Source of the DNA: Mesaphorura yosii
Lineage: Eukaryota > Arthropoda > Collembola > Poduromorpha > Tullbergiidae
DNA length: 64,000 bases
Direction of reading: 5' to 3'
NCBI GenBank assembly: GCA_009869945.1
Contig: WIXG01000397.1
Span: 1-64,000, forward strand
Shown here: positions 32,576 to 41,869 of the stretch, in pieces
How positions within the stretch are numbered: the stretch's first letter is position 1
Layout: each line of letters begins with the position of its first letter
The notes under the pieces: generated by a model
What the model saw: only the letters and a program-made list of their open reading frames with translations
Database searches by the model: none
Told to the model about the DNA's origin: nothing
Translations under genes and position numbers: made by a program

Positions 32576-33124
32576 ATGGCGCTTTCAGCAGTTTCAGCTT
32601 GTGGCATTCTTGCACTTGTGTTTTTCCTGACTGGTTCCTGTGTGACTGCCACGAAACTGACCGTGGAGCCAATCTTGGAGCAGCCGCTCGTCACATCTAC
32701 GACGAATGTAGTGGCCCAAATGGTTCGCGTTACAATTCCACCAGGTAACCAAGGAGCTCCTGCACATTACCACTCAGGTCCAGCCGTTGGTTATGTGATG
32801 GAAGGTGAAATGCTATTTCAGGTAGGGTCAATTCATCGAGACGGATTGTACTTGCTGAATAGCTTCAAATTGACATTTTCTGTGCAGCTTAACGATGAAC
32901 CTCCGCGAATTCTCCGTGCTGGAGATGCATTTTTCGAACGAGATGGTGATACGCACGTTTGGTCCGGGAACCCTTCCAATACGACAACCTGTAAGTTTGT
33001 GGCCGTAGGATTTTGTCGACCTGGAGAACCTGACACTACATTCCATATGAATTGGGCAAGGGTGAGCTTTGCAGAAGCGGTGGCAGCTGCTCGACGTGGT
33101 GAAAAAGAAAAGCCAAAGCGATGA
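32576..33124 (+). CDS. secreted single-domain cupin protein
   Basis: Two exons, 32576-32821 and 32888-33124, give 160 residues. ATG 32576 starts a signal peptide ('LSAVSACGILALVFFLTGSC'). The cupin core has motif 1 'HYHSGPAVGYVMEGEM' and motif 2 'RILRAGDAFFERDGDTHVW', with the metal-binding His, His, Glu and His in place. The 66-bp intron is a multiple of three and lacks stops, so an unspliced reading also stays open and would insert 22 residues between the two motifs. The splice signals (CAG|GTAGGG, TGTGCAG) and the cupin spacing favour splicing. Substrate unknown. Small secreted cupins are mostly bacterial or fungal, so origin by transfer is possible but not shown. Confidence 0.8.
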   Translation: MALSAVSACGILALVFFLTGSCVTATKLTVEPILEQPLVTSTTNVVAQMVRVTIPPGNQGAPAHYHSGPAVGYVMEGEMLFQVGSIHRDGLYLLNSFKLTFSVQLNDEPPRILRAGDAFFERDGDTHVWSGNPSNTTTCKFVAVGFCRPGEPDTTFHMNWARVSFAEAVAAARRGEKEKPKR

Positions 33125-33212
33125 TACATCGTCTATGCGATATGAGACGCTTCAACAGATATTATTGAAGTCGGAATGTATACAAGCAGTGAATAAAAAA
33201 TTACGGTCCTAT

Positions 33213-34851
33213 GTCACGACTGCGAAAGTCGCCCCGTCGATCTACCCAGAACTCGAATTTACGACTGCGAAATGACTGTAGGCACGAATAGGGTCCACTG
33301 CGAATTTTCGTAGCTACGACAGTGTGCGATTGCGAAAACACTTGGGTCGAAATCAAAACTCTTCAGTTTATTTTCACACATTAACATGAAAAACTTGCAT
33401 TTAGTTAATTTTTAAGCGTGATGAAATATTTTTTAAGTATTCAACACGGTTGTCAACTGTGTTATATGATTCAACAATTTTACAAATTTTTGAATTCAGA
33501 AGTGAGTAAGTTTTTAGACGTCTCGGAATGTGGCCATTGTCTAGTCGACTGCACTGTATGGTCCAGTGCAGGTCTTCCTTTCTCAGCATTTCAATGCACT
33601 TCCAAAGCGATGGATGTGATCCAGAGAGAAAGTCATTCATTCTGAAATGCCAACCTTCCACGCTCTTTGTTGTTCGTAGCAGGTGCCGTTGTATTCTGTC
33701 GAAGACATTCCAGAAATAAATCGGAAACGGAGTGTCTTCCCAAGATTGTCCAATGTATGTATCAAAGAAATATGTAAACAGTGGTCTGGCTTGATGCTTT
33801 GAATGAAAATTTGAGCGCAGCTCCATAAATCCTGGTAGGACATCCCCAATTGGCAGAAATGCCAGTGCACTCAAGCTTCGTATGATAGTGTGAAATGTTC
33901 GAGCTTCGTCAGAGTCTCCACGGTACAGCTCGTAGAAGTACTTATCACTTGATATGTTTAAATATATTTTGGGCCAGGTGAAAAAGCAGCCTTGTTGTTC
34001 AGCCTCGGGAAACACTTTACGAGCGGCTTGAAGTGCACCCAACTCAAAATCAGAAATAATCATTTGTGGTGCAATATTCTCCCCGTTGCCTGTATTGCAT
34101 GACGCTATGTACGAGAACAAAGCCTCGTAGCTCTTCTGTTTCTTACTATTTGGCAAGAAAGCGTACACAAATGGGACACCACCCTTGTACAGCCCGTATA
34201 TGGTGTAGATTTGATAAAATTGAGGCGGACAAATCTTGAAGGTGCCATCAACAAGCCAACAATCGCAATTGGACAGCTTTAGCAAACTCTTTGTTGTTGC
34301 AAATATCAGTATTCTGTCGTTTCCTGGAATATCATGACAGAGAAATTGCTCCTCGTTCAGGTTTATTTTGAGAGATTCAGGAATTATAATCTCGTCTCGC
34401 GTTTTTCCCAAGCAGGCCTCCCCTGTTGCCTTTCCTCTTGCTCTTAGGATTTTTCTTTTCAAATTCTTGTTGGTGCCCAACCCTTCAGCCACAGTGGGCG
34501 ACCCAATCATCATTATTTCCATCTGGCTGATGACTTCTGATGTGGGCATTGTTGGCTGGGTTATGGTCAGTTTCTTTCCCTTCGCGATTATTTGTCTCAC
34601 TTGAGCCCTGTTAGAAAATCCCAGCGAAAATAAGAATTTGCATGTATTGTGTTGAAGACTTGTCAGAAGTTAGCACACTTACTTTGTTCTGCCGGCGTCA
34701 TGGTTGTGCTCACGCCGTGAATGAAATTTCGCGACAGAATACTATCGCACTGAAGGACATTCGCACTGGACCTCATTCGTGCCTGCGGCCTATTAGCAGT
34801 CGTAAATTCGAAGTTATGGTAAGTCGCTGCCGTGACTCACGCAGTCGTGAC
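33213..34851 (-). mobile_element. Mutator-like (MULE) DNA transposon
   Basis: Inverted repeats of about 100 bp bracket a minus-strand transposase. The outer word GTCACGACTGCG (33213) pairs with CGCAGTCGTGAC (ends 34851). The inner part 33251-33310 pairs with about 34755-34815 (ACTCGAATTTACGACTGC against GCAGTCGTAAATTCGAAGTT). I found no matching target-site duplication, so the exact ends or age are uncertain. Confidence 0.7.
33401..34760 (-). CDS. MULE transposase with FLYWCH-like N-terminal remnant
   Basis: The main exon, 33401-34607 (about 400 residues), has the MULE catalytic layout: 'DCWLVDGTFKICPPQFYQIY' (first Asp), 'PQMIISDFELGALQAARKVF' (second Asp), and a C-terminal part with 'TTKSVEGWHFRMNDF'. 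A short upstream exon ends at 34683 with donor GTAAGT and encodes 'FHSRREHNHDAGRTK', the HNH end of a FLYWCH finger, joining in phase. In that exon a TAG falls upstream in frame (near 34730), and the rest of the finger runs into the terminal repeat. The source protein is therefore probably truncated and inactive. Confidence 0.75.
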
Positions 34852-35037
34852 TGCACACGAAAATTACCCGTGCATCGGGTAATTTTCCCGAGGTAAGGCA
34901 ATTCAAATTGGCGCAGTACTAATAACCCATTCATACCGCAATCACCTGAATAAATCATATCTTAAACTTCTGGTATTTGACTATAGTTTAGACTTCCGCC
35001 GGCCTCCACTCACAAAGTTGGAGTTCGAGTCGCCAAG

Positions 35038-36174
35038 ATGATATCCGAAGAGTCCTTCCACCAGATGTCGTACGTGATCAAAGTGGGGTACTGGTCGGGC
35101 TCATTTCCCTACAAGTGGAACCCGGTCAGCTACAAAGTGGAAGTCATCCCCCATCTGTGGAAATGGTACATCGTGGCAACTGTCGGCCTGGTTGCGTCTT
35201 GGGTCAAGGTGTGGGGCTTTCTAGCGGGACTGTTCCAGCCTAATGCCGATCTATACGATGTATTGTACTGTGCGCTGCCCCTCGTGGGCACTCTGTTGAT
35301 TACATCAATGCAGCTTCACAACTGGCGTAACACTACCGAGATTGCTGCTCAAATTTCAGCTTGCCACCTGCTGACACGCGCCCAGGCGCTGCGCCTCAAG
35401 CTGGACCTGTGCCAGCCGGACGGGATGGAAGCCTTCACCCGCCCCTTCCTGCTCACCGTACCCGTGCTGGTTGTCGTGGCCAGCATTGGGGATGCGAAGA
35501 TGATCATCGACGGCGCCAAGCTTTTCCGCACCTTCCGGACCGAGTACCTGGCTCTGAACCTCCTGATGGGGGCCGTGTACGCCTGGCAGACCTTTCTCTG
35601 CTTCCTGTGCCTCGCCATGTTCATGTTGCAAACGATCAACTACACGCATGGGATGCGCGGGTTTCTCCGTCGACTCAAATTTGACCCGACCGAGTCTGAG
35701 CTTGAGCGAAGGCGCGCGCGTCTCTTTTTCACGATCCACCGTGTCCTGCACACCCACGTGGCCCAAATCATGGCGCCGCTGGTGGCGCAGTCTCTGACTC
35801 TCAGCTGCGTGACGCAAATCTCTTGCTTCGTCTCCTTCCTTAAGCTGCTGGACGACGTCTCGACCTTCACCGCCATCTTATTCGGTGTGCTCCCCCTGCT
35901 CGTCTTCATCAGCACGATGATCAACCTGGATTTCGCGATGAGCTATACGGTCGCGTCGCAGACGTATGAGGAGTCGTTCAGGGCCTGGTATGTCGCCCCG
36001 GGCCGGAAGCAGGCGTCGGACTTCGAGTTGATCCGGGCAGAGTCGCGATTCTTCCGGGCAGTGTTACCATTCCACTTTAAAATCGGGTCCCTATCCGAGA
36101 TCCGCAGAACCACCTTCGCTGAGGTTACGCAGGATGTCGTGCTGCAGGGTGTCCTCTCTATTGTTCTAATCTGA
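35038..36174 (+). CDS. gustatory-type chemoreceptor, single exon
   Basis: Intact 378-residue frame with about seven hydrophobic helices, among them 'WYIVATVGLVASW', 'DVLYCALPLVGTLLITSMQL', 'FLLTVPVLVVVASIG', 'WQTFLCFLCLAMFMLQTIN' and 'TAILFGVLPLLVFISTMINL'. It has a long cytoplasmic loop with 'ELERRRARLFFTIHRVL' and a C-terminal helix. The layout fits insect and springtail gustatory-like receptors. Its sequence is not close to the two receptors at 51-59 kb, so it belongs to another subfamily. ATG 35038 is the first in frame. Confidence 0.8.
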   Translation: MISEESFHQMSYVIKVGYWSGSFPYKWNPVSYKVEVIPHLWKWYIVATVGLVASWVKVWGFLAGLFQPNADLYDVLYCALPLVGTLLITSMQLHNWRNTTEIAAQISACHLLTRAQALRLKLDLCQPDGMEAFTRPFLLTVPVLVVVASIGDAKMIIDGAKLFRTFRTEYLALNLLMGAVYAWQTFLCFLCLAMFMLQTINYTHGMRGFLRRLKFDPTESELERRRARLFFTIHRVLHTHVAQIMAPLVAQSLTLSCVTQISCFVSFLKLLDDVSTFTAILFGVLPLLVFISTMINLDFAMSYTVASQTYEESFRAWYVAPGRKQASDFELIRAESRFFRAVLPFHFKIGSLSEIRRTTFAEVTQDVVLQGVLSIVLI

Positions 36175-37556
36175 GAAGCTGAAGTTAAGCCGGCTCACGC
36201 GGTGTGCATAAAATGACCGGCGTTTAACATATTAAATGCTTGAATAGCACATAATTGTGACTTATGAGTCCATTGCTACCCCAGGCTAGGGTTTTTGAGC
36301 CAAAGTTTAAATCTTTCTGTTTTACCAGCAAGCATTGTAGCTTTGTTTATCATGCATTAATTTCAAGATTTCCAACCTTGGAAAGTTCAGAAGCATTCCT
36401 GGGGCCAACCTGCAGCTGTGGCGAGGCAAGCAAAATTTTCCACAGTGCCAATTAAAATTTCATGTTGCAACTAAATCAATGAATCATTCCGCTCGGTCTT
36501 GAAGCGACTGCAGTTAAACGTCGGACGTCATGTCGGCGGCCGTTTTCTTCATCTAGATATGAAATAGGACTAGGATTTGTTGGGCGGTCCACCGTTCGGC
36601 ACCTGCACGTGTGCACGGTTTTGAACGAAAGCGGGAAATAATTATGCAAACCTTGCCTCCTGAAGATGCCTAGCTCAAGTTTTAGCTACTTGCTCGAATT
36701 AAACAACACGAGTTGATTATTTTCGCCTGCAACCTAACCCTTCAATCAGTTTTCCTGCCGCCATTCAGGAAGGTCTTCAAGGGCAGCCGACACGTTCGAA
36801 GTCACTTTGCTACCCAAATATAATGGCGCACGCCCTCCAAGATTGACTGTTCTTCATTGCACTCTTGGTGGTTGGGAGGCTGCAAGAGCAATGGAACTCA
36901 CTTATAATCTGCTTATGCAGCAGTATGACGACTCCGATATACGTATGTGATGAATACTTGTCGTGTATGTTAAAGTTATCAATGTCCATACTGCCTTCTC
37001 CTTGCTGGAGCTACGGGACTGGGACCTCCAGCATTTGCTTCCTTGACTTTTATCTCTTTCTTCTTCTGCATCGGCATCACCGTCGACATGTTGTTCAACA
37101 CATTTCTTATCAAGTCACAGAACAAATGGAAGACGTAAAAACGTGAATTGAATCTCAGGGTGATCTTTTGACCTATACTGCAATCTTTGCTCTATCTAAA
37201 ATCTCAACTCTCAATTACTACTGAATGACTGACGACTTCTTTTACTACTCTTTTATTGATTTTTGTACGAATTTTGAACTTTGTAGCAAACAAGTACAAT
37301 ATTACGAGAATAAAATTCAAAGAAGACTTTTAGAAATCTATTGACATTAATTGAATACTAATTTAACTCATTTATCCGGACACTAACTAGCGTCTACATT
37401 TATATAATCTTATGTTGATTTTGTTCGTTTTTTTACTATTACTTTATTTATTAAGAATATGTAGAATTCTTCATTATTGAACTTCTTTTTATTAGGTCCT
37501 ATGCGATTTTTTAGTTTTTTGCCAAACTATTCTTTTTCCTGAAAAGGAAAGGGAAC
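36175..37556. other. intergenic region, AT-rich
   Basis: No gene seen. The open frame at 36865-37146 is weakly hydrophobic and has no support. The right part is very AT-rich and probably holds the 3' UTR of the minus-strand EB-like gene. Confidence 0.4.
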
Positions 37557-37689
37557 TCACTCACAAATACAGATTCCATTGAAAATGATCTCCTGATTCT
37601 TAGCCAGTCGATCTGATACAGAAACACCAGGAGCTTGCCAGCCACCAAGTATACGATTGACTTCACGTATAATCTTCATAGCCCCGCAA

Positions 37690-38196
37690 TCACCTCCTTC
37701 TTTGACCCTTAAACTTGCATTCAGCTCCTTGTTGACAAGCTGCTCCACCTTCATCCACACTCGTACAACTTGAATTACGTGCTAATACGCACTTACCATC
37801 CTCTCGGATGAATTCCATCTTGCCTGTGTATCCAGGGGGAATGGATGCAGAGCAGGTGCAGTGGTTATCAGCTCCACAACTCAAACTTTGAGTTTGGTCA
37901 CAATAACTTGAGGAGGCAAGCAGAGACTCAAGTTCTCCATTGAGTCTTACTTGTTTGTAAATGCCACGCTCATCTTTCATCGAATCAAGAACTTTGAGTT
38001 GAAATGAGATCCTTTTCAGTTCATCCGCGTACGAGCAGCTAGCTCCGAATGCGAGGGTATTACGCTCCCGAAGCTTCCGCGCATTGTCCAAGTATGTGTT
38101 GAAGCCAGGTGGGAAGAAACAGAACACGGTAGTGATGAAGAATGAAGAAAGGAGCGAAAAACGTGCAAGATTTGAATAACTGCTAGTTGTAGTCAT
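37690..38196 (-). CDS. secreted EB-module-like protein, possible frameshift at its end
   Basis: 168 residues from ATG 38196 with a hydrophobic leader ('FSLLSSFFITTVFCFF'). It then has an ordinary soluble region and a Cys-rich part: 'CDQTQSLSCGADNHCTCS' followed by 'GKCVLARNSSC' and 'AACQQGAEC', like EB modules of arthropod and nematode secreted proteins. A GTAAGT at 37796 looks like a donor, but reading through it keeps the EB pattern, so I do not splice there. After 'ECKF' this frame stops at 37690. The next frame continues with Cys-containing, protein-like sequence ('GGDCGAMKIIREVNRILGGW', ending 'NGICICE', stop at 37557). A one-base slip near 37712 would join them. Confidence 0.6.
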   Translation of the reverse strand: MTTTSSYSNLARFSLLSSFFITTVFCFFPPGFNTYLDNARKLRERNTLAFGASCSYADELKRISFQLKVLDSMKDERGIYKQVRLNGELESLLASSSYCDQTQSLSCGADNHCTCSASIPPGYTGKMEFIREDGKCVLARNSSCTSVDEGGAACQQGAECKFKGQRRR

Positions 38197-38744
38197 CTTG
38201 TATGTTCTTCTTTAATTAAACCTAAGATTCATTGAATTATTTCCAATTTATTCCAAATTTTAACGAAAGATTAATCAATTTGTAACTTGTTAAGCTAATT
38301 TATAAGATTAATTACTAAGAGAACTGAACGCTGGCTACTTCAATTTGCTAGACATGTGCAGATTAATTACTAATAATTTCTAATTGTACTTGACTTGTGC
38401 TCCAGAGCCTGCAAGCCAAATGTGTGGGCAGCGTCAGCAAAAACAGTGATTTCAGACTGTGGTTTCTTTTATGTCAATATTTTAAAAAGCATTGCATAAT
38501 CATTTTAATAAAAATAGGGGTCAGAAAAATAAATTGACATACGGAGCCATTAACTGCGGCATACCCGTCGAATTAATATTGCATACCCTTTAATGGCGCC
38601 GTTTTTATTGAAAGGGTTCTTCAATTACTTGAATCCTTCATTTTTATTCCCTTTGTATTTGCCGCGCATAACATTTTAAAACCATAGCATTTGCATAATA
38701 TCTATTACGCCTGACCAATGCAAATGAGCAAAGCCAACGCCAAA
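38197..38744. other. intergenic region, AT-rich
   Basis: No gene seen. It contains the 3' flank of the calpain gene. Confidence 0.4.
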
Positions 38745-40577
38745 TTAAAAGATTTGCTCCAGGTTCATCTCGTTCTCCGTGTACAGGCTCAGAGCGAACG
38801 GAATCGGTTTGCCAACATACGCCTTCGGGATGACTGGAGGCTCATCGTCCGTTTTCAGATTCACGATGATGAAATATCGACCAGGCGACAGATAAATTTC
38901 AAGACGATTCATGATGTTGCCCGAGTTAGTCGTTTCCGAATCGGCGACCGGGCGCCGTGTGTTGTAAATCTTCTCCAGCGTGGCCGCCACCGTCTCGGGG
39001 TCCGGGCTAAGCTCGTCCCCTTCCAGAATCTCAAAGATAAAGTACCAGAATTCGGGGATTGGGTCCAAGTGCACGCCGGGCTGGCCGACGGCTATGCGCA
39101 ACGCCGACACGCACTTGCCCTCCTGCTCCGGAGGGATTTCGATCCCGACCAACTCCCGCCTGACCTCGAATGAGAAGGCGGGGTAGTTGTGGAAGTATCC
39201 TGAAATTGTCAGAACTTTGACTGTATCATAATCTTGTAATTTAAAAGATACGCGCAAAGCGCCCAAATCCTCTCTGACCCGAAACTCACTTGCGAGATGG
39301 GGAACGAGCTTCTTTTGCTGCAACTCCACCGGCCAGGCGCTCCGAATCGTGGAGAAATGCATTCCATCCCCAATCTCAATGAGGCAGTAGTCCATGTACT
39401 CGAAGTACTTGATGACGTCATGCATGTCCATCCAAAAGACGCCTTCATCGACATCGGCGCTCCCACCGGCGTTGCGCGGGCGTAGGTCGTGTTCCAGTGT
39501 CGCCCAGCCGGCGTCGTCCCTGTCACTGAATGGGCCCTTCCACTCCCCTTCCGCCCAGGGGTTTTTTATCTTTAGCAGGAGTCGCATCCGGCCCGTGTCC
39601 TTCTCCTTCACTTCCTTCCCGCCCAGCACCGAGTACGCATGCGCATAAATGAGCCCCAGCCCCGACTCGGACTGCGCGTAGCCTTCGCCATAGCCGGTGG
39701 CGTCCGCGTCCTCCTGCGAGTCTTGCCCCGAGAGCCCAAAGAACTGTCCCTTGGCCAGGTGGCGCCTCACCTTGCCTGCCAGCTCTTCGTACTTCGCCTC
39801 GGCCTTGACCGGGTCGCTGGAATCACGGTATAGATCCAGACTCCAAGAACCCGAAAAACCCCCCGTGAATAGCTCTAGCGCCGTCGCCGTGCCCCCGCCT
39901 TCAATGGCCCGATACGCCCCACGGTACTTTGCAAACGCCTTCTCGGCGAGAGACACCCAAAACTCGTTGCCCTTGCCGTCGGGCAGGAGGGCTCCAACAA
40001 AAGCCGGGCGGCGGTGCTTCGCGCCGCAGGGGATTCGGTCGTCGACGACGACGTCCACATACTTGCCTGCCTCCATGTTGTAGAAACGGAAGTGGAAAGC
40101 GCCACAGTACCCGTCTTCGAATCCACCATAGTTGTCCTCCGGGACGACGATGTTGAACAGTGCCCGATTCGAGGTCAGTGTGGCGAGCCCTGCGAGCCAC
40201 CAGCAGTCGCCCAGATTGCCCTGGCTAATATCCAGCGCAGAACAGACCGAGCCATCCCCACCGACCTGGCCCTCCTGTGCCACGGCGAACTGCGGCTTTC
40301 CGTCGCTGTGCTCGGCGCAGATTTCATGCGGCCGGAGCCAGACGTAGCGGACTGAAGGGGGCGGACAGCCTCCCTCCCCCTTTGCGAGATCTCCCGACGC
40401 TTGGCCGATCGATGTGTCGTTCGCGGGGAAGTCGGGATCCTCGTACGGGCACTCGCGACTGCACCGTTTCCTGATTTCTGCTATCGATCCAGCGGAGCCC
40501 AGCTCCTGTTGTGTCCTAAGGGGGTAGTCGGGGTCACCGGGCTGCGTGACGCTGAATTCAATCTTCGTGGAGCACAT
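38745..40577 (-). CDS. calpain-type cysteine protease without EF-hand domain
   Basis: Calcium-dependent cytosolic cysteine protease, 580 residues. ATG 40577 matches the start kept in the decayed copy. The CysPc domain has catalytic Cys125 ('GNLGDCWWLAG'), His313 ('LIYAHAYSVLGG') and Asn339 ('KIKNPWAEGEW'), so all three are present. A C2-like (domain III) C-terminus follows, ending 'RYFIIVNLKTDDE' and 'PFALSLYTENE'. No penta-EF-hand domain follows, so it is a non-classical calpain. A 90-bp AT-rich segment at 39200-39289 has GT-AG borders (GCAA|GTGAGT, TTTCAG) in a GC-rich gene. It is a multiple of three without stops; I take it as an intron, since the coding frame joins in phase. If retained, 30 residues are added. 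Confidence 0.88.
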   Translation of the reverse strand: MCSTKIEFSVTQPGDPDYPLRTQQELGSAGSIAEIRKRCSRECPYEDPDFPANDTSIGQASGDLAKGEGGCPPPSVRYVWLRPHEICAEHSDGKPQFAVAQEGQVGGDGSVCSALDISQGNLGDCWWLAGLATLTSNRALFNIVVPEDNYGGFEDGYCGAFHFRFYNMEAGKYVDVVVDDRIPCGAKHRRPAFVGALLPDGKGNEFWVSLAEKAFAKYRGAYRAIEGGGTATALELFTGGFSGSWSLDLYRDSSDPVKAEAKYEELAGKVRRHLAKGQFFGLSGQDSQEDADATGYGEGYAQSESGLGLIYAHAYSVLGGKEVKEKDTGRMRLLLKIKNPWAEGEWKGPFSDRDDAGWATLEHDLRPRNAGGSADVDEGVFWMDMHDVIKYFEYMDYCLIEIGDGMHFSTIRSAWPVELQQKKLVPHLASEFRVREDLGALRVSFKLQDYDTVKVLTISGYFHNYPAFSFEVRRELVGIEIPPEQEGKCVSALRIAVGQPGVHLDPIPEFWYFIFEILEGDELSPDPETVAATLEKIYNTRRPVADSETTNSGNIMNRLEIYLSPGRYFIIVNLKTDDEPPVIPKAYVGKPIPFALSLYTENEMNLEQIF

Positions 40578-41869
40578 TTTGGAGCGCGAAGTACATTTTC
40601 TGCTGTGATTGTGGGAGTGGAACGTATTTAACGAGCTACGTTGCACCGCTTTACGACTGAGTCAGTCGGTCAATTAATTATCTGCGGTAATCAACCACAG
40701 GCAGATTCGGGCCTCAGGGTTCGTCTGCGGCGGCGCAACTGAAGGACGTTTCTAATAAATGCTCGAGTAACTCGGATTCGTGGTCGAATTGCAAACGAGA
40801 TGTTAAGCTTTATTTAATCAAGGAAATTGATGATTTTAATTTTACTGGCTCAGTAATAATTTCCGCAATGATACTTTTTTTTTTACTATACTTCACTCAA
40901 TGCGTTCTGGCACAGGAAAACACGAATTGTCCTGGCTGACTTGGCTTTTGGCTGACCTGACTCACCCGCAATTGCTTTCTGCATTTTCGCCACCGTCGCC
41001 TTCCGCTCGCATTTTCGATGCGGCTGACCTCTGGAAGCAGGCACAGCGCTCCGCTTTGACCTCGGCGGGAGAAATTTGCTTAGTTGTCACGTCCAAGCGT
41101 CTGATAAACACCCATGCCTCGGCCTCGTTCAACATTTCAGCTTACTCCGAGTTGCGATATACACAGTATGGAGAATCGACCAGACTAGCAAGCCCTTGAG
41201 AAGTGAATAAACTGCACAGAGCAACAATGCCAGACTGGAGCCAGACAAGAAGAACCCTTTTCCGTGGGCTGTTGCACCTCTTTGTTCTATTTTTAGATAT
41301 GCTTTATTTTGGTCGCCGTTCGCAGGTTTCTCCAGGATGAAAATCATCACTCCACTCTCGACTCGCTGTTAACCTTGAGTTGACCGTTTATACACTCTTT
41401 TACAACTCCAAGTACCCGTGAACTGCCTCGCGTTCACAATCAGACTGGCTGCCCTTCACCAATTTCATCACATACACGTGCGGATCTACCGAAAAAAGAC
41501 ATTCCCACATTCCGCGCAATCAGCCTCCGAGGAGAATGTTTGCCTGCAAAGAACCCGTCTAGTCTAGATATCTGAAAGCGCATCCTCCGGCTGGTCCTCA
41601 AAGGTGCAAAGTAAACAAACTAATACGAGCTGACCGAGGCACAGCGATTGAATTATGTTTCTTTAATTAACTTGATTAATTGTAGCGCGTTGCTCAGCGG
41701 TGGAACCAGCCGAACCCTGGCCTTGGCCAGGGCCTTAGTTAAAAAGCTAATTCGCCTGTCCCAATTAATTCAACCACGTACTTAATTAGCAGCATTGCAT
41801 GAATTCTGTTGCAACTCTCGCAACCAGCAAGTCTCAGGCTCCAGTCAAATTTTGACTTAGGAACCAATC
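40578..41869. promoter_or_regulatory. divergent intergenic region shared with copy A
   Basis: Upstream of both the calpain gene (minus) and the Cys-repeat gene (plus). Blocks of it recur in copy A: GGAACGTATTTAA near 40619, TCAATTAATTATCTGCGG near 40671, and a stretch near 40950-41060. The latter is GC-rich and gene-like but not open in one frame. TTAAATAC about 50 bp upstream of the calpain ATG could act as a TATA element. No transcript evidence. Confidence 0.4.

Noticed and set aside
37796-37804. GTAAGTGCG as an intron donor in the EB-like gene
   Set aside because: Reading through keeps a Cys pattern typical of an EB module, and no suitable acceptor leaves a better protein.
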